Shown here piece by piece: positions 35,756 to 45,540 of a stretch of DNA of 64,000 nt. How positions within the stretch are numbered: position 1 is the stretch's first letter; each line of letters begins with the position of its first letter. The notes beneath the pieces were generated by a model that worked only from the letters and a program-made list of their open reading frames with translations, had not been told where the DNA came from and did no database searches. The translations under genes and the position numbers were made by a program. The stretch covers positions 8,376,546-8,440,545 of the forward strand of contig JAJEKV010000009.1 of NCBI GenBank assembly GCA_021234155.1, in the 5' to 3' direction. The DNA is from Isoetes taiwanensis (lineage: Eukaryota; Streptophyta; Lycopodiopsida; Isoetales; Isoetaceae).

Positions 35756-36589
35756 TCTAAAGGCAAGAGAAACGTTCAAGAAAATCGTGGATCTGAGTTC
35801 TGATCTGAAGCTTTCTTCTTGCTTTTCTTTGCATTAACAGGGGCGGAAAGGAGATTATCTGCTCTCAAAAGCCAGCTAGTCTTCTATTCCGATGGCAGAG
35901 CTCTCCATAGCCGGCGACAGCAGCATAATCCTGAAGATATGGAGGTCTGAGCTGGACAGATTCTGCAGGAAGAGAAGGAGGCGTGAAGAATATGAGTATC
36001 AGAGTATAGGCTTCGGCCTATAGAGATGGAGGTTTTATGGGGCAAGAAATTGCTCCGTTCAGGCGCTCATAGCAACATTTGCTTGAAATTCTCGCTATAG
36101 CTGATAGCCGATCTTGAAAAAGAGCGGTGAAAGAAGATGTGGGTTGGATTTTTGAAGGGTCGAGTGAGGAAAGAAGGCGTTGTGGTAAAATGGGCACCCC
36201 TGCACCGAGGTACTCGCATCCAGGGTAAAATGGGCGTCGGAGTTCCGTGCTTGCATGGCCCCTTTTGGGCGGCGAAATTTGAACTATAAATTGATTGTGG
36301 AGGAGTGGAAGATTGGGTTGGATTTTAGAGGCTATATGAGCCGATAGCCCCCATCCATTCTTAAGTCTTGCAAAATTATTTTTCGTTAAGCCGGAACAAC
36401 GTAACAAGCAATCCTCCCTTGGCAGCTTTTTGGAGTCTCGATTTTGTGGGCATCTTCTCGCCCACTAATTAAATCACCTTGGCTATTATTTCCCGATTCA
36501 TTATATATATTGTTTTTTTAATTAATTATAATAATGTTAATTATATTTGTTAATTATATTTATTATAATTATATTGATTATAATTACTA

Positions 36590-36915
36590 AAGGTTGCCCA
36601 TCTTTGCCCCCTTTTGCCCTTTCTCTCCCCTTCCCATTTGCCCCTTTGCCCATCATCCTCCTCCCCGAGTTGCCTCTTTGCCCATCCTCCTTCCCTTCTC
36701 CGGTTGCCTTTCCCATCCTCCTCCCTCTCCGGTTGCCTCTTTCCCATCCCCCCTCCCCCTCCTCCCAATTGCCTCTTGCCCGTCCTCCTCCCCTCTCTAG
36801 TTGCCTCTTGCCCCCTCTTCTCACCCCCTTTTGAACTTCCTCCCTCCCCCTTCTTCTAACTTAACCCCTTCCTTACTTCTCTCAACTTCTCCCCTTTCCC
36901 TTCCCCTCCCCCTGA
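36590..36915. repeat. Polypyrimidine block
   Basis: More than 300 bp nearly all C and T on the plus strand, with loose repeats of CTCCGGTTGCCTCTTTCCCATCC. Open frames on both strands here are composition artefacts. Such mirror-like pyrimidine tracts can form triplex DNA. Confidence 0.85.
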
Positions 36916-37531
36916 TCTAACAACGATTCAATGAAAAAAAATTTGTCCCATTTTCAGACTGAGTCCCAAAATTCGAGATTTGTCCCACTTTAATTAAATA
37001 CGACTTTTTGGCTTTTGGATAATGGCATCGATCCGAGCCCTCGGATCGCTATTCTGGGATGGGACGAGCAGCTATAGATGTGCTCGTCCTTCTTGTGGCT
37101 CGTTATCGGCGTCTTCTCATAGCAGCATCTCTTTCCTTGTTCATTGCTTCCCACCCTACCCGTCCTTATATGTTATTTTGAGTTCGTCTGTTGGTGCTGC
37201 TATTTTTTCTTTTTCCACCTCTCGGTGTTGTTTTCTATTTCTATATATGTTTGTTTACAGTTCCTAACGTCTAACGGGTGATTTTTCATCTATGTTTCGG
37301 TTCCTGCACTCTTTGTTGTTGTCCACCTTGGGTGTTGCTCTAATAATATTGTTCTTTGTTCATCGGCATTATGTCGCAATATTCTCCACCTGTGGGTGAT
37401 GCTGTTTTCTTCCACCTCGAGGGTGATGCATATTTCTATTCTCCACCCGTTGGGTGATGCTTTTCTCCACCCCATGGGTGATGCTATCTCCACCTGCGGG
37501 TGATGCTGTTTATTTCCACCTCGAGGGTGAC

Positions 37532-37900
37532 CAGTGTTGTCCCGTACGCGTACCGTATCGTACGTACTGTACGTATTTTTTAAAAAATACGTTTTTTTCA
37601 GCCATACGTACCTTACGTACGTTTGGAGTATTTTTTAAAAATCAAAAAACAGTGTTTAAATAGAATAAAACAGTGAAATAAAAATAAAACTGATGTAGGG
37701 GAAGTTGGTTAACATGTTAGTTTGCTATTTAGGATGCCCAGGTTCAATTCCTGGTAAGCGCAAGTTTACTGTTTTGTGAAAAACAAGTAGTATTTAAAAA
37801 AAAAAAACCGTCAGGAGTATTTTTTAAAAATACGTACGTACGTACAAGTACGGTACGGGATGGATCCTTTTCAAAAAATACGCGTATTTTTGCAACACTG
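37532..37900. mobile_element. hAT-type MITE with 8-bp target duplication
   Basis: A 369-bp element with ends CAGTGTTG and CAACACTG, flanked by a perfect 8-bp direct repeat AGGGTGAC (37524-37531 and 37901-37908). The CAGTG-type end plus 8-bp duplication is diagnostic of the hAT superfamily. Subterminal regions contain many CGTACG/TACGTA steps (for example 37553-37574 and 37842-37860). There is no transposase, so it is non-autonomous. Confidence 0.92.
37696..37763 (+). ncRNA. tRNA-like core inside the hAT MITE
   Basis: CCAGGTTCAATTCCTGG is a perfect tRNA T-arm with a B-box (37741-37751), and GTTGGTTAACATG 35 bp upstream resembles the A-box and D-arm. The acceptor stem does not pair, so this is not a working tRNA; it may be a SINE-like or decayed tRNA piece carried by the MITE. 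Confidence 0.5.
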
Positions 37901-37985
37901 AGGGTGACGCATATTTCTTGTTACATGATTGTTCTCCACCCGTTGGGTGATGCTTTCTGCACCCTATTGAGTGATGCTCTCTCTT

Positions 37986-39289
37986 TTTCTGCTATGTTCT
38001 CTTCTTATGTTTCTATCGCTCCTATTGTTGGGGGGCTTGTTGTTGTAAGGCTTGCCTTGTCTCTAACCATTCACGGGTGTTTTTTAGGGTTCTTTGTGTT
38101 GCTTGCAGGTTTTACGCCGTCTTTCGGGGTCCTGCTTTTTTTGGCTTCGCCATCGACCCCTCTCCTTCGGTTCTCCAGGCAACACATTCAAGGTTGCTGG
38201 CGACCATTTCTCATTAGGGTTTTCCTCGAAAACGCGAAAGGGCGGGGTTTTTATCTCGATGAGAAGTTGTCGCCATTACCCTTCTATACGGCCTGTGCAC
38301 ATTCCTTTTTTCCGGGGTAGCCCGATATTGTTCCTATGGTCGGCTACCCCTCTCTGAACTTCAAATATTGTATAATGCTGCTGTGATGAATGACAAGCCT
38401 ATAATGAAGGCCCCTGTCTTAGAATCTCTTAATCTTGAAGAGCTTATGGAGTTTTATCCTTGAATAGCATTTGCAGCATTTAAGACAGTATGTGGATTAT
38501 TTTGCTACTGTATATCTATTCAACATATGCAGTGCACTCCTTACCCCTACAATATTCATGTGGTTTCAACGCATCCAAAGCTCTATAGTGATCCTTATAT
38601 ATAGTAAGACTTCATACATTTGAGTTCTTCACTTTGTTTTTTAGATTATTCTTTACATTCGGGTTTTAGACAACTAAATGGTTGTTTTTTGCTATGCGCT
38701 TCTAGTGCAAAATTTCATTGTATCATCCATTATTATCACATTCTTTGTATAATTTAGTATGTCATCTATCTTTGTACAGACAGATTGATTCAAGGTGTTA
38801 TCAAAATTACAGAACATTCTGAAGCACTATTTTGCAGCCTGAAGATGTACATTTGAAATGTCCTTATGGTTGTATCTGGTTGTCTCATGTGTTTGAAATT
38901 GATTCAAGGTGTCTGGACCGATTACTGTATAGAAATTCTGAAACATTATGTTGCAGCCTAAAGTCGAATTGTGGCTATATTAAGAACAATTTGACGTTTT
39001 CCATGCATTGGATTCTAGCATTTGCTTTGCTTTGGCCTTCGAATTTTTTGGACAAGATTATATTTTGTTGATTGCTTAAAGATCAGCTATCTCACACTAG
39101 CATGGCCATCGAATCTAACATTTTTGTGCACTGTATTCTAGCCTTCAAATTTGCTTGGCCCTCAAATTTTTAAATTTCAATGGAGTTATTGCAGAGTTGG
39201 TATGTGTTATCTTTAAGGCCTTTTGAGGTTATCTTTACATTATGTAACTGCATTCTTATTGCTAACATCTTATTTGGTTTGTGATGTAG
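37986..39289. other. Intergenic or upstream introns of the RUS gene
   Basis: A short open stretch at 38365-38461 reads NDKPIMKAPVLESLNLEELM and ends at a stop; it looks like a terminal exon of an unrecognised protein. Around 38780-38960 there are duplicated pieces (GATTCAAGGTGT and TTGCAGCCT). Upstream RUS exons were not identified. Confidence 0.4.
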
Positions 39290-39449
39290 GTTAAACTACC
39301 CAAGGGCCTCAAGGTGGTTTGATGCTAGTTTGGTTCATGTATTATATTATGTAACTGCACTCTTATTGGTAACATTTTACTTGGTTTGTGATGTAGGTTA
39401 AACTACCACAAGGGCCTCAAGATGGTTTGATGCTAGCTTGGTTCATGTA
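39290..39449. repeat. Duplicated RUS exon start
   Basis: The segment GTTAAACTACC(A)CAAGGGCCTCAAG through TTTGATGCTAG and TTGGTTCATGTATT occurs at 39292-39343 and again at 39397-39449, together with the preceding intron part (GTAACTGCAYTCTTATTG). Only the second copy continues into a conserved exon. Confidence 0.85.
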
Positions 39450-40412
39450 TTTCCAACTCTGCAGAAAGTAAGAATCCTGACGTTCTTGCTATATAGCATG
39501 AGCCTTGGACTGGAGACGCTGACACCATTTTTCCCTCAAGTTTTTTTACTCCTTGCCACACTTGCCAATATTCGAAAATCGATGAGCTTGATTGCATATA
39601 TGGCAATAGTTGTAAGTTAAAACTGGAAGATTTAAGTGCAAGATCTATAAGAACCCTGAGCATTAAGGGTTTTGTCATCTTGCAGTCCACCATTCATAAA
39701 AGTTTTACTCTGGGGGATAACTTAGTAGAGATTTCAGCTAAACGTCATGTAAAATATGTTGGTGGCATCTTTTACTAAAAGACTAAAGTTTATACTTCTC
39801 ATGGCTGCTTGTTATGTCAGGCACACGCTGTTGCTGCATATAATGTTGGTTTGGCCATGTCTATTTGCATTAGTTTGCTTTGCAAACAGGATCCAAGGTG
39901 CAAACTATCCCATTTTATTATTTACCATCTTAATTGTAGATTTCCAAAGGACTTTCTATTTTCTGCGAAGAAGATATATGAAGTTTTTTTTATATTGACA
40001 GATTACATTGTGCCTTTCCTTTCTTGTGTACCATGGATCTGGCCTTAATCTACAAGGAGCTTCAATATGTACACTTCCAAACATTAAACAAAGTATGTTC
40101 ATATTTTGCTAAGAATAGTTCAATTCCTAAACTATGCATGACTAAATCTTGCTATTGCTAGTCAGGTGAGACTGGAAATTATCATCAATAAGTGGGTTGC
40201 CAACGGAACTATTCCCAGCTTTGAAGAAGTCAGCAAAGATGAAGGCTTGTCACTACTTGGTCTCTCAGGTATATGTCATACAACTTTTCAATCAATTTAC
40301 CAAATTTTCTGTTGACGTCTATTTATGGCAGGAAACAGGCAATGGCCCTCTAAGGATCAGCCCTCCAAATATAAAGCTACAGATGCTTGAAGACTTGACA
40401 GACATACTGTAG
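39420..40412 (+). CDS. RUS/DUF647-family protein, 3' exons (ROOT UVB SENSITIVE-like)
   Basis: RUS proteins are plastid or membrane-associated DUF647 proteins involved in UV-B sensing and vitamin B6 homeostasis. Conserved blocks here: RWFDASLVHVFPTLQ, then SLGLETLTPFFPQVFLLLAT and LANIRKSMSLIAYMA (39420-39611); STIHKSFTLGDNLVEISAK (39686-39742); AHAVAAYNVGLAMSICISLL then CKQDPR (39821-39897, perhaps to 39945); IYKELQYVHFQTLNK (about 40048-40092); and RLEIIINKWVANGTIPSFEE then VSKDEGLSLL (40166-40268). A last exon starts at 40332; the stop is at 40390 or 40412 depending on frame. Only the C-terminal half is found, so it is either a gene with distant 5' exons or a truncated copy. Its relation to RUS4/RUS5/RUS6 is uncertain. 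Confidence 0.8.
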
Positions 40413-42914
40413 CAGGGGAAAAGACCAGAGATATTTTCTTCATTTTGAGCATTTATCAGGTCTTGCATCAAAGTCCTTAAAAGATGTGCATGTATACTCT
40501 TCTACCTAGAAACATGATTATATAGTGTTTTATGTGGATGGTGTCTGAACTTCAGATTGGCTTGTACCTAAAAATCTAGTCCCTAAAATAGATAGTTGTA
40601 ATCATCTAAACTGAAAAAAAGACACCTTTTGTATCATGTTCATGCCCCAGAAAATTTCAAGGTAACATATTATTTGAACATAGTACTTTGGAGTTCTTGA
40701 ATTTCACTACTTTTTTGTATTGCAGATATTAGCCAACTGCGTTTCTTTTAAGAGAAACTTTTGGATCTATCTGAATAGATAATGCAGGATGTGGAATTCT
40801 TGGGTTCCTATTATTTAGATTGAAGATTGCCCGCCATTGGTTCAACGCAATTTCTTTTGAGCATTGAGTATGCCATCAATGATGGCATTTCCAATAGTGA
40901 ATTCATTTTTCAAATGCTTCTAATGGATGTACTTGTGTTGAGTTTCAGGAGCTACACCATGTTTATTGAGTTTCAAGAGCTACACCATATTTGTTTATGC
41001 GGCTAAATGCAATGTTATTAGCCTAGGTGTTTTTGCTTACGTACTTCAGTGGTTATCTTGTCACTGTCTTGTCAAGAATGTTGTAATAACTCTATAAGAA
41101 CCTCTTAATCAATTCAATTATGGGCTTCAATATGAGAACCTAATGAAGTATATCAATGTTGCAATAACTACATCAGAACATCTTAATCAATTCAACTATA
41201 GGCCTCAATATGAGAATCGAATGAAATATATTATGTATTGTGAATGACATGGACATGCATATCAATTTTTGCCATACTTTTTTCTCTCAATTTTTGCCAT
41301 GCAAAATGACAAGAGCATGATTTGCACATTGTGTGCTGCTACAGTTTAGACCGAGATGGAGATGCGAGAAATGTCTATTAAAAATATTATGAATTTTTTT
41401 TCCTTCTCCAAACACCTTTTCTTCTCTAAATAAGGCTAGGGCGCACAAAGTTGAGTACAAGATTGGGTAGGGGTATGTAAAAATTAATAGTCCATAAGTA
41501 TATCTACGGAAGTGGGCATGAAAACTGGCTTTTCCCATTTACGTCTGTAGGGGTTTTCCACCTCTAAAAAATCATATACATGGGTTTTCTGGTGACCCCT
41601 TGCACGCAGAAAAGGTATCCAGATGTGCCTAGGTGAGACCCCCGGGGCATTCATAATGTTTTGGTATTATATTATTTTCATAATGAAATCTTTGTCTCCT
41701 TGCTGAGCATATATATCTGATGTGGAATACTGACAATATGTGGGTTTTGCACAGTGGGACTCTCTTGCAGTAAGTTGTTCTATATGAGAATGCTTCTCAT
41801 AGTTGTATTGTTCGATGCATGATGCTTGTGTATGATGTCCCAGGCATCTAATAACACCCCTTAAAATCCACTTAGTCTTTATGACTAACCCCACATGTTC
41901 ATGGTGTAAGCAGTTAGACATGAGACTTGAAGGAACGTCAAGGAGTTCAGAGCCTCAACTGAGTTAGAAGTCCGAAGATCTTTGTGAGCCTTTAGCAAGG
42001 CCTTGTTATCGTCTTATAAAACTTAAATTGTGGATTCTTAGAGCATAAAGTATTATCAATGTATAAAGCATGATATTACATCTTTGAGAGTTGAGCTCAT
42101 AGGAGTTATTGGATATGGTTTAGATTAAAGATTAATTTCTTTACCTTGAGTTTGGCTTAAGAATGCTTTTGCATTGTGTTATAGATTCATCCAATGCGAA
42201 CTTGTTATTAATATTCATGCAAGCCTTGATGGGTTCTCGGGTTACCGGAGGGCTAACCAAGCATTTGAAACTAGCTTCACGATGAGGAAGCTAGCTATTT
42301 TGAAACCATCTCTAAAACTCTTCCTAAAGAATCAGTGATCTGGAACCTAGCTATTCTGATACCATCTTTAAAACTCTCCCGAAAGAACTAGTAATCTAGA
42401 CAGAATATGCATACATACTAACCGATTAGTGGCGCAGTGCTCGATATGAGGATAAGCACAGAGACAAAAATAAAAGATGGATTCAACTCAAGCCAAAGTA
42501 GATCTACAAAAAATTAATTAGAGGATTTAGTTCCTTTGTAAGGAACAGAAGAGGAAAGGCTTTATATGTCAATTGATTCAATCACTCTGACCCAATGGGT
42601 AGGCAGTTTGGCAGTAGAGGATTAGACAAGACGGAGACAACCAAGAAAAAAATGAGATATGTGAAAAGCGAAGAAACAACAAAGCCCGAAATTTTAGCCA
42701 CCTTCAGATTTTCTCCCTTTATTCGGCGGGTTTTAAGTAGCAAAATTTTATCCCGAAGTTGTCTTTGGCGTTTTTAGTGTCCGCCTCCTAACTCTGCCTG
42801 ACAGTCAGCCGATCTCCCAACTCGCACAAAGTTTCTAACTTTGCCGGATCCTAACTTCTGCTGATAACTTCTGCGATCCTAACTCGGGCTTGGATCAAGA
42901 AGAATCGAGGATTT

Positions 42915-44483
42915 AACAAGGTTGCGTATTAAACGGGAGCAAATCATTGAAACGGGAGCAAAAGGAATATTCCTCAAAGATTCCTCTTTTTTTCCAAAAA
43001 AAGAGCTAAAATGAGGTAAAAAATTTATTTTAGTCATAAAATTGCATTTTGACCCCCCCAAAATCACTCATTTTTTTGTGCAAAGAGGAAATTGACTATG
43101 TCAAAATGACACTTTTCCTAACAGTTAGAATTGACCTGGAGTATGTTTTTAGAGAAAACCACTAATTTAAGTGTACGTCCTACACAACATTTTGTTAGCT
43201 TGGATTGTGTTCCAGAAAAGGTACTTTTAGGTTACAATGAGTCATTTTTTAATTATATAATATTTTAAAGTACTAAAATTATATTCCGGAATACACTTTT
43301 GCTATTCGAGGATAACAAAAGTGTATTCCGGAATACACTTTTGCTTTTCTTAAAAGTCAAAGTGTATTCCGGAATACAATTTTGTTTTTGCTCGAATCCA
43401 AAGTGTATTCCAGAATACACTTTTGCAGTACAAGTTTTTGAGACTCAACAGTGATCTTGCAATTTTCCAGGTTTTTCGGGTTTTCGGCATTTTCAATGAC
43501 CTTGCAATTTTTTTTGTTTCAGTTAATTTGAATGACCTTGCAATTTGATTTGTTTTTATGTGCGATTTTATTTTGCTTTTTTTATGTGGGAATACACCTT
43601 CTATTCTGGAATAACGAAAGGATAAACAAAGCAACAGTAAATAGGCTTTTCGGCATTTTCCATGACTTTGCAAATTTTTTTTTGTTTCAATTATTTGAGT
43701 GACCAGGAAGATACTAGAAATTATTTGTTTTTTCTCTGGGATACAGGAAGACAGTTCTAATTAATAAAGGATTTTCTTTCTTTGTTTTGTGGGGACTAGG
43801 TATACCGGATTGTGGTCCAAAAGAAATGAGGGAAATGTATTCGAAATACACTTTGTATTCGAATAGGATTTTGTTTACTGACGGAGAGGGGGGCGAAATT
43901 TTTTTTTCGCCTCCTACGGGTTTGATCCGGCGATAATCTTGCTTGGTGATCTACTTCGCTCCGTGTTGTTGTTTTGAAACCCTGGCTGCTGATGGCGACT
44001 CTGATATATTGCGCTGGTTGCCTGGAGCAGGTTCAATAACTCGATTTAGGTTCAAGAACTCGATTTAGGTGCAAACAAGGTTGCTCACGGTGATCCGACC
44101 ACAAATGCATGTGAAGTCGGTTTGTTTTTGGCTTTTTTGCTCTCGGCTTTGCTTTGCTCTCTCGCCTCGGCTATGATGCCCTTTAAAATTTCAGAATGGC
44201 ATCCGAACTATTTACGGCTACAAGCGGCTTCTTCCGAGCCACGAGCTCCTACAAGCAGCATCCGAGCTTCTTCTGCCTACAGGCTTGTGTTCCACAATAC
44301 TTTCGAAGAATCATCAAGGTTTCCCCAGTTGTTTCTCTCTTTATCCATAATTTTCTAACTTCTAAGTCCCCAGGGGCATGCCGGACCTCCAAATCAATCT
44401 GGAAAGGCGCCTCTAGGTTGCATGTTTTATGTTTTATGTTCTAGGTTGCCTGGCTTGTCGCCACCAAAGTACCTTGACGGAAT
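42915..44483 (+). mobile_element. Left-end relic of the ParB/DUF7869 element family (copy 1)
   Basis: The left terminus reads AACAAGGTTGCGTATTAAAC then GGGAG, followed 10 bp later by a second AAACGGGAG and CAAAGATTCC. The inverse of this order is found at the right termini 52719-52762 and 63239-63282. It is followed by the palindrome array (43279-43420) and non-coding sequence to the end of the direct repeat. Confidence 0.75.
43279..43420. promoter_or_regulatory. Palindrome array near the element's left end (copy 1)
   Basis: Four copies of GTGTATTCCGGAATACAC-like palindromes at 43279-43296, 43321-43338, 43362-43379 and 43403-43420. Centres are 42, 41 and 41 bp apart. Spacers are AT-rich and begin TTTTGC. 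The array is about 365 bp from the left terminus, a place where many transposases bind subterminal repeats. Confidence 0.9.
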
Positions 44484-44699
44484 CATTGATATGAGAGCAA
44501 AAGGAATATTCCTCAAAGATTCCCTTTTTTTTTTTACAAAAAAGGGGGTAAAACGAGGTTAAAAAAAAAAGATGCATGAAATTCTATTTTGACCCCCCCC
44601 CAAATGACTAATTTTTTTTTGCAACGAAAGAATTGACTTTTTTAAAGTGTCACTTTTCTTAGCAAATAGAATGTTCTTCAAGTATGTTTAAAGAGAGAA

Positions 44700-45540
44700 A
44701 CTCTAATTTCAGAGGATAAAATATTTAACAAAAAATTGAAGTAAGTCTGTAACTGAAACTGTAGTATTCTCAAAATTTGAAGATAGAATCTTCATATTCA
44801 CATGCAAAATTTCTGATCTTTTTCTAAGACTTCGGTTATGTGCAAAAGTGTGAGGAGTGATGAGAGGGGATCGGGGCGTCTTCATATTCATTTATGCCAT
44901 CGTCATCACCTTCACTTCTTTCAATCGTCATCCCAGGAAGTGCTTGAGTTATCTTCCTCATCACTATCAACGAGACGGTGAAGCATTGTCACCACCTTCT
45001 TCATCATCTTCTTCTTAGAATTACAAGCTTTTTAAGCAAATTGATAGTCTTAAAGTGAGACGATTGTCGATTTCAATTTAAAATCATAGCACAAAATAGT
45101 CCGTCATTAAGGTTCAGCTCGTCCCTACAACCCACCTTCTTGGACTTTCTCCCTTTTCCTTGGCTTCTCATTTCTAACTCATATCTACCTTCAAAAGCAT
45201 TTTCTCGAAAAGTGTTGCAAGCCAATGAATCTTGAGTTTAGTGACTAAGCCTTCCTCCTTGGATTTGTGTCAAGCACTTTTTGCTATCCGAGCGATTACC
45301 TTTGTCATCCTCCTCGGTCGGAAGAGCAATTAGCATACCTTTGGTAATTTCTGTGATATTACCTTGAGGCTCATTCCTGCGTCTTGGTCCGAGGTACATG
45401 ACTCGGTCCTCCTCGTCTTCTCATCGCGGTGCAAATGTAGCACTTGCTTGGACCTGCTTTGTCTTTGGGGTTGATGGAAGGTGTTAGGCCATTGAAATGG
45501 TTCTTGCAACCGTCTTAGAGCTATATGTTGTACAACAATT
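44700..45540. other. Region after the DUF7869-like gene
   Basis: No clear gene. The minus strand carries acidic stretches (LVDSDEEDNSSTSWDDD, about 44930-44985) that could be the distal C-terminus of the DUF7869-like protein after a further intron. Otherwise AT-rich. Confidence 0.4.

Larger units (their letters stand above)
33007..37006. mobile_element. 4.0-kb segment bounded by a 25-bp perfect inverted repeat
   Basis: 33007-33031 and 36982-37006 are exact inverted copies over 25 bp (core GTATTTAATTAAAGTGGGAC). Just inside, both sides continue with GGGAC and CCCATTTTTTTT-like words. I see no clear target duplication and no transposase inside, so this may be a non-autonomous DNA element with captured sequence, or two unrelated terminal relics. 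It contains the palindrome array, the AGCACACATTAG repeats, a small ORF and a polypyrimidine block. Confidence 0.5.
37317..37985. repeat. CACC-n-GGGTGATGCT hyphenated-palindrome repeats, split by a MITE
   Basis: Irregular copies of CCACCTGYGGGTGATGCT occur at 37386, 37412, 37441, 37464, 37489, 37516, 37936 and 37960. Each has CACC facing GGTG with variable inner bases (TGTG, TCGAG, CGTT, CCAT). The hAT-type MITE at 37532-37900 landed in this array. Confidence 0.8.
40708..44483. repeat. 3.77-kb direct repeat, copy 1
   Basis: Begins TACTTTTTTGTATTGCAGAT and ends CTTGACGGAAT. It matches 52763-56530 at a constant offset of about 12,055 bp with only scattered substitutions and small indels. The first 2.2 kb (to 42914) is non-coding, includes TTCTGATACCATC retroelement-primer words and sits 295 bp beyond the RUS stop. 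The last 1.57 kb is the left end of an older mobile element (see 42915). No gene inside. Confidence 0.93.

Noticed and set aside
36537-36860. Long open frames on both strands in the polypyrimidine block
   Set aside because: Pure composition effect (C/T-only strand has no stops); no recognisable protein and equal openness on both strands.
37696-37763. Functional tRNA gene
   Set aside because: T-arm and B-box are good but the acceptor stem does not pair and the anticodon arm is not convincing.
41287-41921. Two small minus-strand ORFs conserved in both 3.77-kb repeats (also 53342-53976)
   Set aside because: They are conserved only because the whole repeat was recently duplicated; no codon-like pattern of change and no known domain.
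43279-43420. CRISPR array
   Set aside because: The spaced palindromes have AT-rich, non-spacer-like intervals in a eukaryotic genome and no cas genes; they are binding-site-like repeats.
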